This document shows, piece by piece, positions 43,404 to 54,247 of a DNA stretch of 64,000 bases. The DNA is from Yarrowia lipolytica (lineage: Eukaryota; Ascomycota; Dipodascomycetes; Dipodascales). The first letter of the stretch is position 1. Each line of letters starts with the position of its first letter. The position numbers and the translations under genes are program-made. The DNA lies in assembly GCF_001761485.1 (NCBI RefSeq), contig NC_090771.1, positions 2,976,001-3,040,000 on the forward strand. The letters run 5' to 3'. Below the pieces are notes generated by a model. The model saw only the letters and a list, made by a program, of their open reading frames with translations. It ran no database searches and was not told the DNA's origin.

Positions 43404-43687
43404 TCAGATGCACTTACACAAGTACAAGTACTTTTACGAGTACTGTAATCTGTACTCTGTGCCTTGCATTTCCTCACCAACATAGACTTACAACACTTAA
43501 TAAATTAGACTATAACCATTTATTATTTATATTCAAAAATAGCAACATGAACACCTACATACACCTGTGCTAGTATTGTACCGGTACAGTACAACTACTG
43601 TACAAGTACAACCCCACACACTATCATATTCTATCAATCAATTAGTTATGGTTTTATTTTATTTCCAAGCCGTGGCCCAGTGCCAAT

Positions 43688-45460
43688 TTATCTCTTCTCC
43701 TTCTTCTCGTTGAGCTTTCGTCGCTTCTTGAGCTCGGCCTCTCGGTCGCTCTTCTTGTCGTTGGAGTACTGCATCTTCTTGTACAGCTTCTTCTGCTTGT
43801 TGGACATCATGATCATTCTGAGCTTCTTGTCCTCCTCTTCCTGTTTTTCAGCCTTGGTCATCTTATCAGCCTTTCGCTTAGCCTTCTTGGGAGCAGCAGC
43901 GGGGTCAGCCTTGGTGCCCTTAGCCTCAGCCTCAAGCTCTCGCTGGTGCTGCTTAGCCTCGGCCTCGGCCTCTTCCTCCTCATCGTCCTTGTCGTAGTCT
44001 TCAGGAGCAACCTCAATGTCCTCATCATCCTCATCATCATCAGAAGCATCAGAAACATCAGCGGTAGGATCGTAAGTACCAGCATCTCCCCAGGGGGAAA
44101 GATGGGCAGGGAGACGCTCTCCAGGGGCGTACTCAGAAACGGGAAGAAGCTTTCCTTCATTAATGGAGTCGAAGACCCACTGGGGCTGAACGTACGTTCG
44201 ACCAGGGACTTTCTCTCGAAGAGTGGGTCGATCTGTGATCTGGTGAGTGACGCTGGCGAGATTGAACTTCTGCTTAAGAGTCTTCTCATCAATGACGTTA
44301 CCTCGGGTCTCGTCCTCATTGTCGATGAGTTCGTCCATGGCAGACTCAGAAATGACCTTTCCTCCAAATGCGATGATCAGGAACTCAATGATATCAAGGG
44401 GAACCTCTCGACCAATGAAGATAGTGAAGTTAGAGAAGAGCTGACCGGCGGTAGAGTTGAATGTGGGCTGGGCAAGGGCGTCACCCTTCTCGGCGGAGAA
44501 GGAGTCCAGTCCGTCGTCCTCGACTTCCTCCTCTTCCTCAACCTCCTCCTCCTCGCCGGCATCAGCCTTAGCAGCCTTGGACAGAACGGCAGCAGACACG
44601 TTCTCGACCTTTGCCTCGGAGTTACCCTCAATCTGGGGGACAACACCGGCGTTCTGTCGAGACTCCAGCACGTACGCATTGATACCTCCAACACCACTGA
44701 GCTTGGTGGAGTTGATGATGGGAGGGAAAACAAGACCGTTCTCATTGTAAAGCTTGTAGAGAACGAAATGCAGTAGGGTGGTGTAGAACTCGAGGAATGT
44801 CAGCATGACTCGGAAGTCAATATCGGCAGGAATGTTCTGGGGGAATCGGAAGGGCACGAGCCACATGACCTCGACTCCTCGAATGTTGGCAGAGTAGTAG
44901 ACTCCCTTGATGGAAACAAACACTTTTCGCACAAGTCGTTCTCGGGCAACAAAGGCCATCCACTGGGTGCAAATGGCCTCGGCTTCGGAAACAAGTCGAG
45001 CAGAAACGTCGTCGGAAGCAGGCAAAGCGGCGAAAAGGAACAGCATGGACAGAGCATCGTCAATATCTCTCAGAGCGTCCATGAAAGTGGGGTATCGCTC
45101 CTTGATGATATGGTCCAAATGGTATCGAGGTCGGTTCTCGTCGATTCGCTTGGCATCATGAAGATCGCCTCGACCAAGAGCTCGGGTCAGCTTCTTGGCA
45201 AAGGTCTTGTGCTCTCGGAACTTGTCGAGAACGGGCTCATGCAAAAGGTACTGAATGTCCTTGGCGTAGTAGAAGGTGACGGGAGCTGTGGATCCCTTGT
45301 TGGCCTTCTTCTTGCTTCGGGGCTCTCGAGGGTAGATACCCTTGAAGATACAGAGCCGTCGGAAGTCGGCAAGCGAGACCTGTAGCTTTCGGATAGCCTG
45401 AGTTCGAGTGATGAAGTTTCGAGCGGCTCCAGCGGTATGCTTTTTCTTGATCTGGCCCAT
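43688..45460 (-). CDS. NOP7: pescadillo homologue Nop7, 60S ribosome biogenesis
   Basis: 590 residues. The pescadillo N-domain begins [47 protein letters not shown], nearly invariant in the family; a BRCT domain lies at about 335-430 ([31 protein letters not shown]); long acidic and Lys/Glu coiled-coil tails follow. Nop7 forms the PeBoW-type complex with Erb1 and Ytm1 in the nucleolus for 27S pre-rRNA processing. Highly biased codons. Confidence 0.96.
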   Translation of the reverse strand: MGQIKKKHTAGAARNFITRTQAIRKLQVSLADFRRLCIFKGIYPREPRSKKKANKGSTAPVTFYYAKDIQYLLHEPVLDKFREHKTFAKKLTRALGRGDLHDAKRIDENRPRYHLDHIIKERYPTFMDALRDIDDALSMLFLFAALPASDDVSARLVSEAEAICTQWMAFVARERLVRKVFVSIKGVYYSANIRGVEVMWLVPFRFPQNIPADIDFRVMLTFLEFYTTLLHFVLYKLYNENGLVFPPIINSTKLSGVGGINAYVLESRQNAGVVPQIEGNSEAKVENVSAAVLSKAAKADAGEEEEVEEEEEVEDDGLDSFSAEKGDALAQPTFNSTAGQLFSNFTIFIGREVPLDIIEFLIIAFGGKVISESAMDELIDNEDETRGNVIDEKTLKQKFNLASVTHQITDRPTLREKVPGRTYVQPQWVFDSINEGKLLPVSEYAPGERLPAHLSPWGDAGTYDPTADVSDASDDDEDDEDIEVAPEDYDKDDEEEEAEAEAKQHQRELEAEAKGTKADPAAAPKKAKRKADKMTKAEKQEEEDKKLRMIMMSNKQKKLYKKMQYSNDKKSDREAELKKRRKLNEKKEKR

Positions 45461-45849
45461 TGTTGTGTGTGTGAAGAGTAACAGACTTCTGAATATTTTT
45501 TTGGGATAGGATTTTTACAATGCATAAACTCTATAAATTTCTGCTGGGACATTTTTTTCGCCCAATGCATGGATTGCTTAGTAATCAGGGAGTTGAATGG
45601 TGCCAGGTGAATATAATATATTTGGTAATTTCGGATGCAAGAATGAATATTACCATGTCTCACCATGCCATACTCCTCATTATATAAGGCCACATACTTA
45701 TACAGTAAGAAGTGTACATCACTTATCTGTGGATTAGGTTTTGCTGCCCTCATCGCCACTAATAAGGCAGTATCTTTTCTCAAGTAGACTTGATAGGCAT
45801 CGTCTGCAGCAACATCCACCTCCACACCTCTTCTATCGCAACCATACCC
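45461..45849. other. divergent promoter region NOP7 / PCP1
   Basis: 389 bp with ttatataagg near 45680 as a possible TATA element. No gene seen. Confidence 0.45.
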
Positions 45850-46920
45850 ATGAACTTCTTCAGAGGCAACATCGTTCTGGGGAGACTGGCTCCTGGTTTC
45901 TGGAAGAGTACTCAGACTCTGGGCTCCACCTCCAACCCCATTGTCAAGAATGTGGTCGGTCCTACCCCTGGCCAGATCAACACCATGTTCCGGCAGATGC
46001 AACGACTTGGCAAGCGGGGTGGCATTGCTGACATGCTGAAGGAGACCCGAGGCAAGTTCAATGCCCTGAGGAACGATACAAAGACGTTTGCATACAACAC
46101 AAAGGGCCTCTTCACGGCTCGACCCTTCACCAACTTCGCTTACGGCGATGGTGCCCGATGGATTTACCCCGGAGGTGATCCCACCAAATACATTCTGGCC
46201 AAAGCTCTGGCCTTCTCTATCGGTACCATTGTTGTCTCTTACTTTGCCTTTCCTCTGTTGTTCAAGTATACACCCATTGGCGTGTTTGCGCAGCGGCCTG
46301 ACTGGATGATCTCTGCCATCATCGGTGTCAATGCTGCCTTCTTCTTGCTGTGGAAGTCCGGTAACCCCTGGATCATCCGATTCATGTTCGAGAACATGCT
46401 TCTCAAGACCGGGCCCGGTTTCCGACCTGCTCAGCTTATTGGATCAGCCTTCTCCCACCAGGAGTTCTGGCATTTCTTCGTTAACATGTTTGTGCTCTAT
46501 CAGTTTGGTATCCCTGTTGCTATGACCATGGGATCTGCCTGGTTCTGCCACATGTACATGACCTCTGTTGTTGTCTCTTCTTTCACCTCCCTGCTCGTGC
46601 CTTCTCTGCTCGGCCGAGCAATTATGTCTCTGGGTGCCTCGGGAGCCATCTTCTCCGTTGTTGGTGTTTTCTGTTCCGTCTTTCCTGACGCCACTATTGG
46701 TTTCTTCTTCGTTCCTCTGCCTTTTGGCGCATGGTGGTTCTTCCTCGGTTCCATCGCCATGAACGTTGGAGGTATTGTTGGAAGATGGGGTCGGTACGAT
46801 TATGCTGGACACTTGGGTGGATCCCTGTCTGGTCTGTACTTTGGCTGGAGAGTTAACCAGTTCCGATCCGAGATGCGAGAACGAATGAAGCGACGAGGAT
46901 ACCCCGGTTTCAACTTTTAA
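45850..46920 (+). CDS. PCP1: mitochondrial inner-membrane rhomboid protease Pcp1/PARL
   Basis: 356 residues from ATG 45850 (MNFFRGNIVLGRLAPGFWKS, a mitochondrial-type leader); an in-frame ATG 60 bp upstream adds a less convincing N-terminus. An N-terminal membrane segment (about 118-138) precedes the six-helix rhomboid core (1+6 layout of PARL). Catalytic Ser264 in LGASGAIF and His321 in YAGHLGG. Known substrates in yeast are Mgm1 (OPA1) and Ccp1. It is the second rhomboid in the window and is not closely related to the first. Confidence 0.93.
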   Translation: MNFFRGNIVLGRLAPGFWKSTQTLGSTSNPIVKNVVGPTPGQINTMFRQMQRLGKRGGIADMLKETRGKFNALRNDTKTFAYNTKGLFTARPFTNFAYGDGARWIYPGGDPTKYILAKALAFSIGTIVVSYFAFPLLFKYTPIGVFAQRPDWMISAIIGVNAAFFLLWKSGNPWIIRFMFENMLLKTGPGFRPAQLIGSAFSHQEFWHFFVNMFVLYQFGIPVAMTMGSAWFCHMYMTSVVVSSFTSLLVPSLLGRAIMSLGASGAIFSVVGVFCSVFPDATIGFFFVPLPFGAWWFFLGSIAMNVGGIVGRWGRYDYAGHLGGSLSGLYFGWRVNQFRSEMRERMKRRGYPGFNF

Positions 46921-47053
46921 ACATTATGTAAATTATAGATCCATGATATAGATAAGCAGGTCTCTGTTCCTTCCACTATCGTAGTACATACTGTACCTAC
47001 AGTACATACTGGAATGTATGTACAATGTAGTCTTAGATGAGAAAAGCGCGTGC

Positions 47054-47084
<31 letters not shown>

Positions 47085-47137
47085 TTGTATGCATTAATCT
47101 ACTTGTATATCCATTGTATGTACCGGTACTGTTAATT
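46921..47137. repeat. GT dinucleotide repeat in short intergenic spacer
   Basis: A GT-rich run at 47049-47081 (with GC interruptions) between convergent PCP1 and the GatF-like gene, next to a GTAC cluster at about 46983-47010. Confidence 0.8.
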
Positions 47138-47668
47138 TCATTGGGTGGGCTCCTCCTGCTTAATATCACGGCTGACAACGAAGAATCGGCCGTCCTTCTT
47201 CTCGGCACAACTCAGAGCATCCCATAGAACCTCGGGACCAGGCTCTCCAGAGTCCTCAGCTGTGAGCTGCTCGTATGTAAAGTCCTTGATGGGAGTAAGG
47301 CAGGTCAATGGAGCCACTCCGCTGACATCAATGTCGTGAATATGAGAGACCAGGTTTACCTGAGTTCGGAGAGTCTTGATGAGAGAAAACATGGTCTCAT
47401 CGGAATCAGGCATTGGCAGTGCAGCACTCTTGAAGATGGGTGCCAGCTTTTTTGAGACCTTCTGGAGGGTCTCTGAGGTGATTTCGTCAGAAGAGTGGTC
47501 TGAATGCGACAGAAGTTCATCTGTGGACCATTGGTTTTCCGGGCTGTTCATAACCTTGAGGATGTGCTTTTGGTCCTTCATTTTGATGAATCCATCGGAT
47601 GAGAAGTGGATTCCCCGCGAAGAGGCCATCTTGACAGCATTGTGTGACACTCGGGCGATTCTAAGCAT
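47138..47668 (-). CDS. GatF/GatC-like subunit of mitochondrial Glu-tRNA(Gln) amidotransferase
   Basis: 176 residues. The N-terminus MLRIARVSHNAVKMASSRGIHFS is a likely mitochondrial leader. The middle LRTQVNLVSHIHDIDVSGVAPLTCLTP resembles the GatC helix-loop that wraps GatA (NQVDTEGVEPM in bacteria), and the C-terminus (GRFFVVSRDIKQEE) resembles fungal GatF/Gta3 proteins. In yeasts GatF replaces GatC in the GatFAB complex that converts Glu-tRNA(Gln) to Gln-tRNA(Gln). I cannot decide between GatF and a fungal GatC from sight. Confidence 0.65.
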   Translation of the reverse strand: MLRIARVSHNAVKMASSRGIHFSSDGFIKMKDQKHILKVMNSPENQWSTDELLSHSDHSSDEITSETLQKVSKKLAPIFKSAALPMPDSDETMFSLIKTLRTQVNLVSHIHDIDVSGVAPLTCLTPIKDFTYEQLTAEDSGEPGPEVLWDALSCAEKKDGRFFVVSRDIKQEEPTQ

Positions 47669-49298
47669 TTTCGTGTTTGTGGTGGTGGGATTGCTCTTTT
47701 TTGGCTTCAGATCATGCAGCCCACAGGTTAGAGATGGCTTAGTAAGCGCTAAAGATGGAGACGTGGAAGGATATCGGAGTGAGTGGCCCCCGCCCCCCTA
47801 CTATAAAGTGCAGGAGAGGCGTGTGATTGAGAGCACGACGATTGCGTTGAGCCCCTACATCGAGCTGTTGGCCATCTCGACATGCAAATGCTGTTGTAAG
47901 ACACGACAAGTACTGGTACAGGTACGAGTACAGTATGTACATACTACACAGTACAGCAAGTATCCTAATTACATCAATCGCCTGTCATTACAAGCCCACA
48001 ACGTGTCGCCGGTACATTCCAGTACAAGTACATACAAGCATTTATTTTTATTTTATAATAACATAATACATTAGATGTGTGCTTGCTGTCTACTCCCGTC
48101 AGCTGTCAGCTGTCATCCGCCACCAGCGCACTTACTTTCCTGAATCTGACTACGAGTCGTAGCTACCAATACAGCCACTTCTGCCTGTGGCCGATTTTAA
48201 AGCTTTTCTCACATCTCCAGCTCGCTGTGTTCTACTACGGAATGCCTTTCGACGACAACTGGGTGGGACTGTCGTGCCTGTGATTTCATCACGGACTGCG
48301 ATCATCAAGACGGTTTATGCGACGTACAGATTGATGCAGTGGGTTTCGCTTCCCACTCATTGGGTATCAAGGGCGGAGTGCGGCATCTATGTCCTAGTAC
48401 TTACATTTACAACCCTCCTGGGGAGCCACTGGGACCATAGATTCTTCACATATTCAATGGGACATGTCGACGAAGTTTTTATTGTGTTCTATTGCACTGT
48501 ATGAATACCTGGTACAGTTCAACCTATTCCTACCCGGCCCTCCGACCAATGAAATGTGAACTTAGCCCACGTGCAGAATCCATGTGGGAAGTTTCATACA
48601 TGCAGGACCACATGTGTGCCCTGGACGTGTGCAAAGACCATTACCAGTATACACAGAGCTCAAGTAGCATCATTCTGGAGTCCTCGTGTCTCAGTATTTG
48701 CCGGTTACGAATATTCCCGTCAGACCCAGCATATACGGCCGTATACTTTCCGCATTGTGAAGATTATTGTGAATCGTATTTTGGGTTCGTGGAGATAGGT
48801 CAGTGTAAAAAGACTGGGGGAAGCTGTTCGCACCCTGGATCACCGACGGTTGGAAGAAAACGGTTCACTTGCAAGCCTAATCCACCCGATAATGTCGTTT
48901 CTGCAGTCCATTGCAATTTTTCCTCATTTTTCATCCTACTCTTAGCGTATTATGACCTTCAGAATTAGTGCGGTTTGGCTAGGGTAGAAACTCTATATGG
49001 TTAGGTTCAGATCGGGAGGCGTAATCTGGTGAAAAAACGTCGGAAGACCAGATACAGCGTGCTGGGGAGCAAGAATCAGCCAAAAGGTTATGGTAACTCG
49101 TATATATCCCCCTTTTTTCTAGAATCAACCTGTTTCATATTCCACGCTATCTGGCGTAATCTCCAAACTTCCCACGGTTTTACCCTACCAAAAACGTACA
49201 TCGAACTTTATGCTGGTTAGCGACGACGCTAAAGTCGACGAGGATATCAATCCTTCTTCACTTGGTAACGAGCTTCACAGAACACACATTCACACAAA
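47669..49298. other. 1.6-kb intergenic region
   Basis: Contains GTAC clusters (47905-47950, 48020-48035), a CCCCCGCCCCCC run near 47788 and a TACTATAAAG element near 47800. A cysteine-containing open frame of about 155 codons on + (ATG near 48501, stop 48968) has no recognisable family or promoter and I doubt it is a gene. The right end is the 5' untranslated exon of VTC1. Confidence 0.4.
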
Positions 49299-50147
49299 AG
49301 TGAGTATTCCTGAACGGCGCGGGGTGGGAGAAGACATGGGTCAGTCTCGTGATGAGCATGTGACCATGGTAGAGCCCTGACAAGTACCTGCTTTTTCATT
49401 TCGAACTTCCCTCTGGACAGCCATCACACATACAACATCGACGACAATGACGAGTGAGACCTAGGACAAAAACTGCGTGGTTTCAAGGAGCCCAGACAGA
49501 GTCCACAACAATGGAAAACGCCTCGATATTCTCTTACTCACACTCGCGGCGACTATCAACTTTGACCATACCGACATCAGCACCTCATATAGCATCGACG
49601 ACCTTAACTGAGACACGCCCAGCAGCCCAGAAGAGAGCATATGCCCACTGATCTACATATCTCATGCCTGTACTATGAGTCAAGTCAAAAAAAACAAAAA
49701 CCAGCGTACTAGTTGCTACAGTTCCCTGGGTCGCAAACATCGTGTTTTCCTCCTTTGCCGCCATCTCATACTAACTCAGTGTCCACAGCACCTCTGCTCC
49801 AGTCTGCTCCCGGTAAGCGAATCGCTCTGCCCACCCGAGTCGAGCCCAAGGTCTTCTTTGCAAACGAGCGAACTTTCCTGTCGTGGCTCAACTTCACCGT
49901 CATCCTTGGCGGTCTGGCTGTTGGTCTCCTCAACTTCGGTGACCGGGTCGGCCGAATCTCTGCCGGCATGTTCACCCTCGTTGCCATGGCTACCATGGGC
50001 TACGCTCTCGTCACCTACCACTGGCGAGCTGCTGCCATCCGAAAGCGAGGCTCTGGTCCTTACGATGACCGATTCGGCCCCACCATGCTGTGTATTTTCC
50101 TGCTGGCCGCTGTCGTCGTCAACTTTGTCCTCCGAATGGCCCAGTAA
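49299..50147 (+). CDS. VTC1: vacuolar transporter chaperone Vtc1, start codon split by an intron
   Basis: Preferred model join(49299..49299, 49780..50147), 122 residues: the A of the start codon is the last base of a leader exon ending ACACAAAA; a 480-bp intron has donor GTGAGT and acceptor ACTAACTCAG; exon 2 begins TGTCCACAGC, giving [27 protein letters not shown]. This matches yeast Vtc1 (MSSAPLLQ...). An alternative uses ATG at 49447 with donor GTGAGA, giving MTM before STAPLLQ. Three membrane helices (about 33-53, 60-80, 99-119) form the DUF202-type domain; the RTFLSWLNF and conserved Lys/Arg line the polyphosphate channel. Vtc1 is part of the vacuolar polyphosphate polymerase complex. 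Confidence 0.9.
49300..49779 (+). other. VTC1 intron (480 bp) interrupting the start codon
   Basis: Donor GTGAGTATT and acceptor CATACTAACTCAG fit the local consensus. It is much longer than the other introns in the window (47-143 bp) and contains several ATG codons that would be bypassed by splicing. Confidence 0.65.
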
Positions 50148-50206
50148 ATATCATCTTTTAATCAATGCTAATGTTTTATACTATTCTATAACTAGATGTT
50201 TCCACT

Positions 50207-51526
50207 TTAGAGCTTGGCGAAGTTGTCGTTCTTGTATGCCACCTTGAGCCCCTCCAGTATCTTTTTGGCGGCCACACTGCCACTGTCAAAGGCTCCGTCA
50301 GCAGCTCCCGCATTATCAAAAGCGCAGTGCTCACCAGCAAACTGGAGGTTACCAGAGACCGCATGCACAGCCTCAAGCCAAGCTCCTCTATCGTCACCAA
50401 CCTTGGTAGAAGAGAAGGTACCGTTGCCAGCATACTTGTCCTGAGTCCAGGTGGTTCGCTCCACGAAGGTTGGCTTCTCGTCTTTGTAGCCCAGAACAGA
50501 AAGCACAGGCTTGATGAGGTTGACTATGTCATCCTTGGTTGAGGTCTTCTCCAGCAGATCAGAGGTCTCCTTGGAAGTCAGGAAGCACAGACCCTGAGCC
50601 TTTCCGGAGGCAGCCAGGTTGACAATCACGAAGGGTTGATTCAGAACGGCCTCTTTAGCATTCTCGGAAGGAATGTAATGGAACTGGTCAACTGAAGTGT
50701 CCCAGAAGGGCTTGTCGAAGGTGAGGTAGATCTTGCTCATTCCTCCGTATGACATGTGCTGAAGAGCCTGAGAGACCTTGGAGACATCAGAGGGCAAAGA
50801 AATGTCGCCCCGTTTGAGTACATTGAGAGGAGCTGCCACGATGACGGCGTCGGCAGTGTAGTCACCCTTGGATGTAGTCACCTTGTAGCCACTGGAGGTC
50901 TTCTCGATGGCCGAAACATCGACGCCGAGCTTAATATCGTCAGCAATCTCCTTCTTGAGCCAGTCAATGACCTTGGTGTAGCCATTGAGAATGTACAGAT
51001 CTCGAGGTCGGGATCCTCCAGCTCCAGAAACAGCTTTGCCGGAGATCTCGGAGAAAGGCATTCCAAAGGGGATTTCAAAGAATCGAGCCACAGCGTAGCC
51101 CTGCTCCTTGGCCTCGGAGTCAATATGGGAGACACTCTCGGCGTACTTCTGGTACAGCTTCTTGGCGCTCATATCCTCGGCGGTAGGATTGAGCTTGAAG
51201 TAGTTATGAGCCCATGCAACAAACTCGTTCTTGACGTTTCCTCCAGAGCCCTTAGCAGGTCCGTGCTCGGTAAGAGCAACAACAGAAGAGTCGTCAAAGT
51301 AACCTTCAATGTTGAGAGTCTTCAGCAAAGGCATCAAGTTGTTGGTAGCCGTCGAATGGAACCATGAAGCCCCCATCTCGTGCATGAACGGTTCGGTCTC
51401 GGTCAGGATACGTCCTCCCACTCGGTCTCGTCCTTCCAGGATAGTTACCTTGAGTCCGTGTGATTTGAGCACATTTGCGGCCCGCAGACCGGCAATTCCT
51501 CCTCCGACGATAATTGCTGAAGACAT
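50207..51526 (-). CDS. flavin-dependent amine oxidase, polyamine-oxidase-like
   Basis: 439 residues. FAD dinucleotide-binding fold at the N-terminus: IIVGGGIAGLRAANVL, then ILEGRDRVGGR; the C-terminal FAD motif is LQFAGEHCAFDNAGAADGAFDSGSVAA. It belongs to the monoamine/polyamine oxidase superfamily (yeast Fms1 oxidises spermine). No signal peptide and no clear peroxisomal C-terminal tripeptide (ends FAKL; a loose match to PTS1 is possible but weak). The substrate cannot be given. The 5' leader contains a CA/GT repeat. Confidence 0.85.
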   Translation of the reverse strand: MSSAIIVGGGIAGLRAANVLKSHGLKVTILEGRDRVGGRILTETEPFMHEMGASWFHSTATNNLMPLLKTLNIEGYFDDSSVVALTEHGPAKGSGGNVKNEFVAWAHNYFKLNPTAEDMSAKKLYQKYAESVSHIDSEAKEQGYAVARFFEIPFGMPFSEISGKAVSGAGGSRPRDLYILNGYTKVIDWLKKEIADDIKLGVDVSAIEKTSSGYKVTTSKGDYTADAVIVAAPLNVLKRGDISLPSDVSKVSQALQHMSYGGMSKIYLTFDKPFWDTSVDQFHYIPSENAKEAVLNQPFVIVNLAASGKAQGLCFLTSKETSDLLEKTSTKDDIVNLIKPVLSVLGYKDEKPTFVERTTWTQDKYAGNGTFSSTKVGDDRGAWLEAVHAVSGNLQFAGEHCAFDNAGAADGAFDSGSVAAKKILEGLKVAYKNDNFAKL

Positions 51527-51530
51527 TGTC

Positions 51531-51531
<1 letters not shown>

Positions 51532-51566
<35 letters not shown>
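51532..51566. repeat. GT/CA dinucleotide repeat in amine-oxidase leader
   Basis: About 35 bp of uninterrupted GT on the + strand, just 6 bp upstream of the start codon of the minus-strand gene, so CA repeats would lie in the mRNA leader. Confidence 0.9.
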
Positions 51567-51567
<1 letters not shown>

Positions 51568-53401
51568 GGTGTCCGTGTTGAAGGCGTTATAACCTGCGCA
51601 ACTTACGATGACCCCCACCAACCTAATCCAGATTTATGACCTCTGGGGGTGGGGGCTCTTCGCTGGACAAGAGATATGTTGGGTTCGGGCAGAACGTAGT
51701 TTTTAAGCACTCTGTTGTGTTCATTTACTTCAATCTTTTGGCAACCAGGAAATAGACGTCTCTCCAGCATGGCCCTACTCTTGGACCCACATAATCGCGT
51801 TATCTTCACGTGACCTTGTGACAGGAAATTAGAGTTGCCAAGGTAGTGAGACCTGAGTAACGAAACAACGATCTTGAAAGAAGACGAGTCAGTTTGTTAG
51901 CGGCGTTTGAAACACTGTTGTTACTCATTGATTTACTCCTTCTCGCTTCTGAATTAGTAGGATCTACAATGTCTTCGATGACGCCATGTCGATCTGGTAC
52001 GTGCTATGTTGCAGCGCTGACCAAAAGGAGTGCTGTTTGTGTCACTATGGAGTCGGTACAGCACAGGGTACAACTCGTGGCTGCTTAGTGATCGTATAAG
52101 GGGTACAGTACCTAGAAACCATATTCTCGTTTGCTTGCATCTAATTATCGTAGCTACCAGTGCACACGGATACGAGTATGAGTACAGTACGAACGGAACT
52201 CGTATCAATAACCCGTTATAGCTGACGAGGTGTGGTAGCTTGAAATCTATGATGCAGAGCCTGTATGGGATGAACTGTTCTCAGACATAGAAAGTTGTAA
52301 AGAGATAAGGGCCTGTATAAGTAAGAGTGTGGTACATACTCATGCTTGTAGCAGACATTAATTCTTCTCTATTCAATGAATCCTCTCTGTCAGAGATGTT
52401 GATGTTTCTTGAAATGATCATCTTGCACTTTTTGACATCAGTGAGTCATATGCCGGACATTCGAATTTTGATCTCTCAACTCAGCGATGGTGGGATTTTT
52501 CAAGGGAATAGATGACCGGAGAATGCATTGGAACGAAAAGGAAAGGTCTTTACCACATTGGTAATAGCGGGGCGGGGTTCAGCCCCATGCGGTGATGTAA
52601 TGTGCTTTTAGCCCCATGGAGCTGTTCAGTGGCAAATATAGTGTGTACGTATGGATGCCGTGTTACTACTGTATCGCGCACAGAAAAAGTCTTACCCGGA
52701 GTTTGATACGTACTTGTACATGAATTGCGTGTGTGTATATGTGTACACTTACTATCTTATATTCCTCCTCTTTGCACGTCCTGATCCTCATATCGTGAGA
52801 ATAGTTTGTTTTTTAAAAAATTAACGGAAGCGGAATGATATTCGGAACAGAAATCGGAACAAGAATCGTAATTCTACGGGCACGAGTAAAAGTATACCCA
52901 GGGCTGTTTCGGAGCAGTTGGACTCTGGAACAAGTGCACAAGTCGCATCCTTGCACGAGAAAGAAAACATGAGCGTGCGGCGCCAAGTTCTTAGCCGCAT
53001 CCTCTCTGGTGCAGTCGTGCATCTGGGGCGCCGCAACTATAACCTTCTGTTGCCATAATCAAGTTCTTTAAGTTGAAGGAGGTGTCGGAAGCACACTACC
53101 GACTGATTACCAATTTTGCGAGCTCAATTGTTAGTCACATGGCTGGATAAGTAGTAGTTTTTGGAAAAAAGCTGCGTTGCAATAGGTGAGCCACATGTCA
53201 GATACTCAACCTTAAGTGCAATGGCTTGGAAACCTGAGTCCAGGAGCAATTAGTCACAGAGAATGATTCACAGCTAATATATATATATATATATATATGG
53301 CAGCTGGGGCCTCAATTAGTTCATAAAACATGTACAGCCATCCCCGTCTGAATCCATCACCCACTCAGAACTACATCCTACACTCCACAGCAGCACATTC
53401 C
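51567..53401. other. 1.8-kb intergenic region
   Basis: Divergent spacer between the amine oxidase and arrestin-like genes. A GTAC-rich patch is present at about 52170-52200. An AT dinucleotide run at 53277-53298 sits just before the arrestin-like gene. No convincing gene. Confidence 0.45.
53277..53298 (+). repeat. AT dinucleotide run, possible TATA element
   Basis: About 22 bp of alternating AT located 32 bp before the first ATG and about 100 bp before the preferred ATG of the arrestin-like gene; it may serve as its TATA region. Confidence 0.6.
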
Positions 53402-54247
53402 ATGGATTTCCTGCTACTCGAAGCCACCCACAGACTAAAGACACAGTTCAACCCCGTCGACATCAAGCTCAACCGAACCCAATACGACTCCAGAGATGAA
53501 ATCGTTGGCAGCTTCACCGTTCACAGGCTCACTCCCCGCCTTCTCAGCTCGATAGAATTCAATGAGAGTCTCATTGAGTTCTACCTCATTGGCACTCATC
53601 AGTACAAGAAGCAGAAGAAGGAGGTTATCAAGGAGAAGATCAAGTTCACTTACACATCTACCTCGACTGATTATCTACATTACTCATTTGTTCACAATCT
53701 AAACGTCAAAGCGCCCACTCTATATAATGGAGATGCCATGGTTAGCTACAAACTCGCCCTGGAAGTCAAAGATCGAGCCAAAGACCCTCGGTTGTCCTGC
53801 TTCTACCCCATTAAAGTGGACTTGACGACTTCTGAAAGCGATCTCGACCCTCAAGACCTTGCATCTCGAAAGTTCCAGTTCTCACTGTACAGCCTAAAAG
53901 TGCACCCAATCACAAAGGAGAACAGCTACTTTGAACTCACGTCACTAACGTGTCCAGGCCCTGTTGTCAAGACTGTTTCCTACAAGTTGTATGCTGTCAC
54001 AAACGGTTCGAGACAAAGGATCTCAAAAGGCGAGGTTGAGCTAAGAAAGCCATTGTCTGACATGAAGATTCCCATCCACCTCAAGTCTATGCCTCCTGCG
54101 AGCTTTGAGACTGAGCTTATCAGTCACACTTTCTTCTTGGAGGTCAAAATCAAGGGTCAGTCTAAGGACAGCTCTAGCAAAGTAAGTGTTCCTGTTGATG
54201 TCTTCGCCATCAAGAGTGACCCGTCTCCACCACCTTACGCTCTTTAG
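53402..54247 (+). CDS. arrestin-like protein ending in a PPxY motif
   Basis: 281 residues from ATG 53402 (MDFLLLEATHRLK); an in-frame ATG at 53330 adds 24 residues. The N-terminal VDIKLNRTQYDSRDEIVGSFTVHR fits the first strands of the arrestin-N fold (short beta strand, loop, D-E-I-V-G-S). The rest alternates beta-strand-like segments: EFYLIGTHQY, YSFVHNLNVKAPTLYNGDAMVSYKLALEV, HTFFLEVKIKG. The last residues PSPPPYAL carry a PPPY site for the WW domains of Rsp5-type ubiquitin ligases. Function as a trafficking adaptor is inferred; the full arrestin C-domain is short and divergent. Confidence 0.62.
   Translation: MDFLLLEATHRLKTQFNPVDIKLNRTQYDSRDEIVGSFTVHRLTPRLLSSIEFNESLIEFYLIGTHQYKKQKKEVIKEKIKFTYTSTSTDYLHYSFVHNLNVKAPTLYNGDAMVSYKLALEVKDRAKDPRLSCFYPIKVDLTTSESDLDPQDLASRKFQFSLYSLKVHPITKENSYFELTSLTCPGPVVKTVSYKLYAVTNGSRQRISKGEVELRKPLSDMKIPIHLKSMPPASFETELISHTFFLEVKIKGQSKDSSSKVSVPVDVFAIKSDPSPPPYAL

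Noticed and set aside
48492-48968. Cysteine-containing open frame of about 155 codons
   Set aside because: No family resemblance, no clear leader or splice signals, located in a gene-poor spacer.
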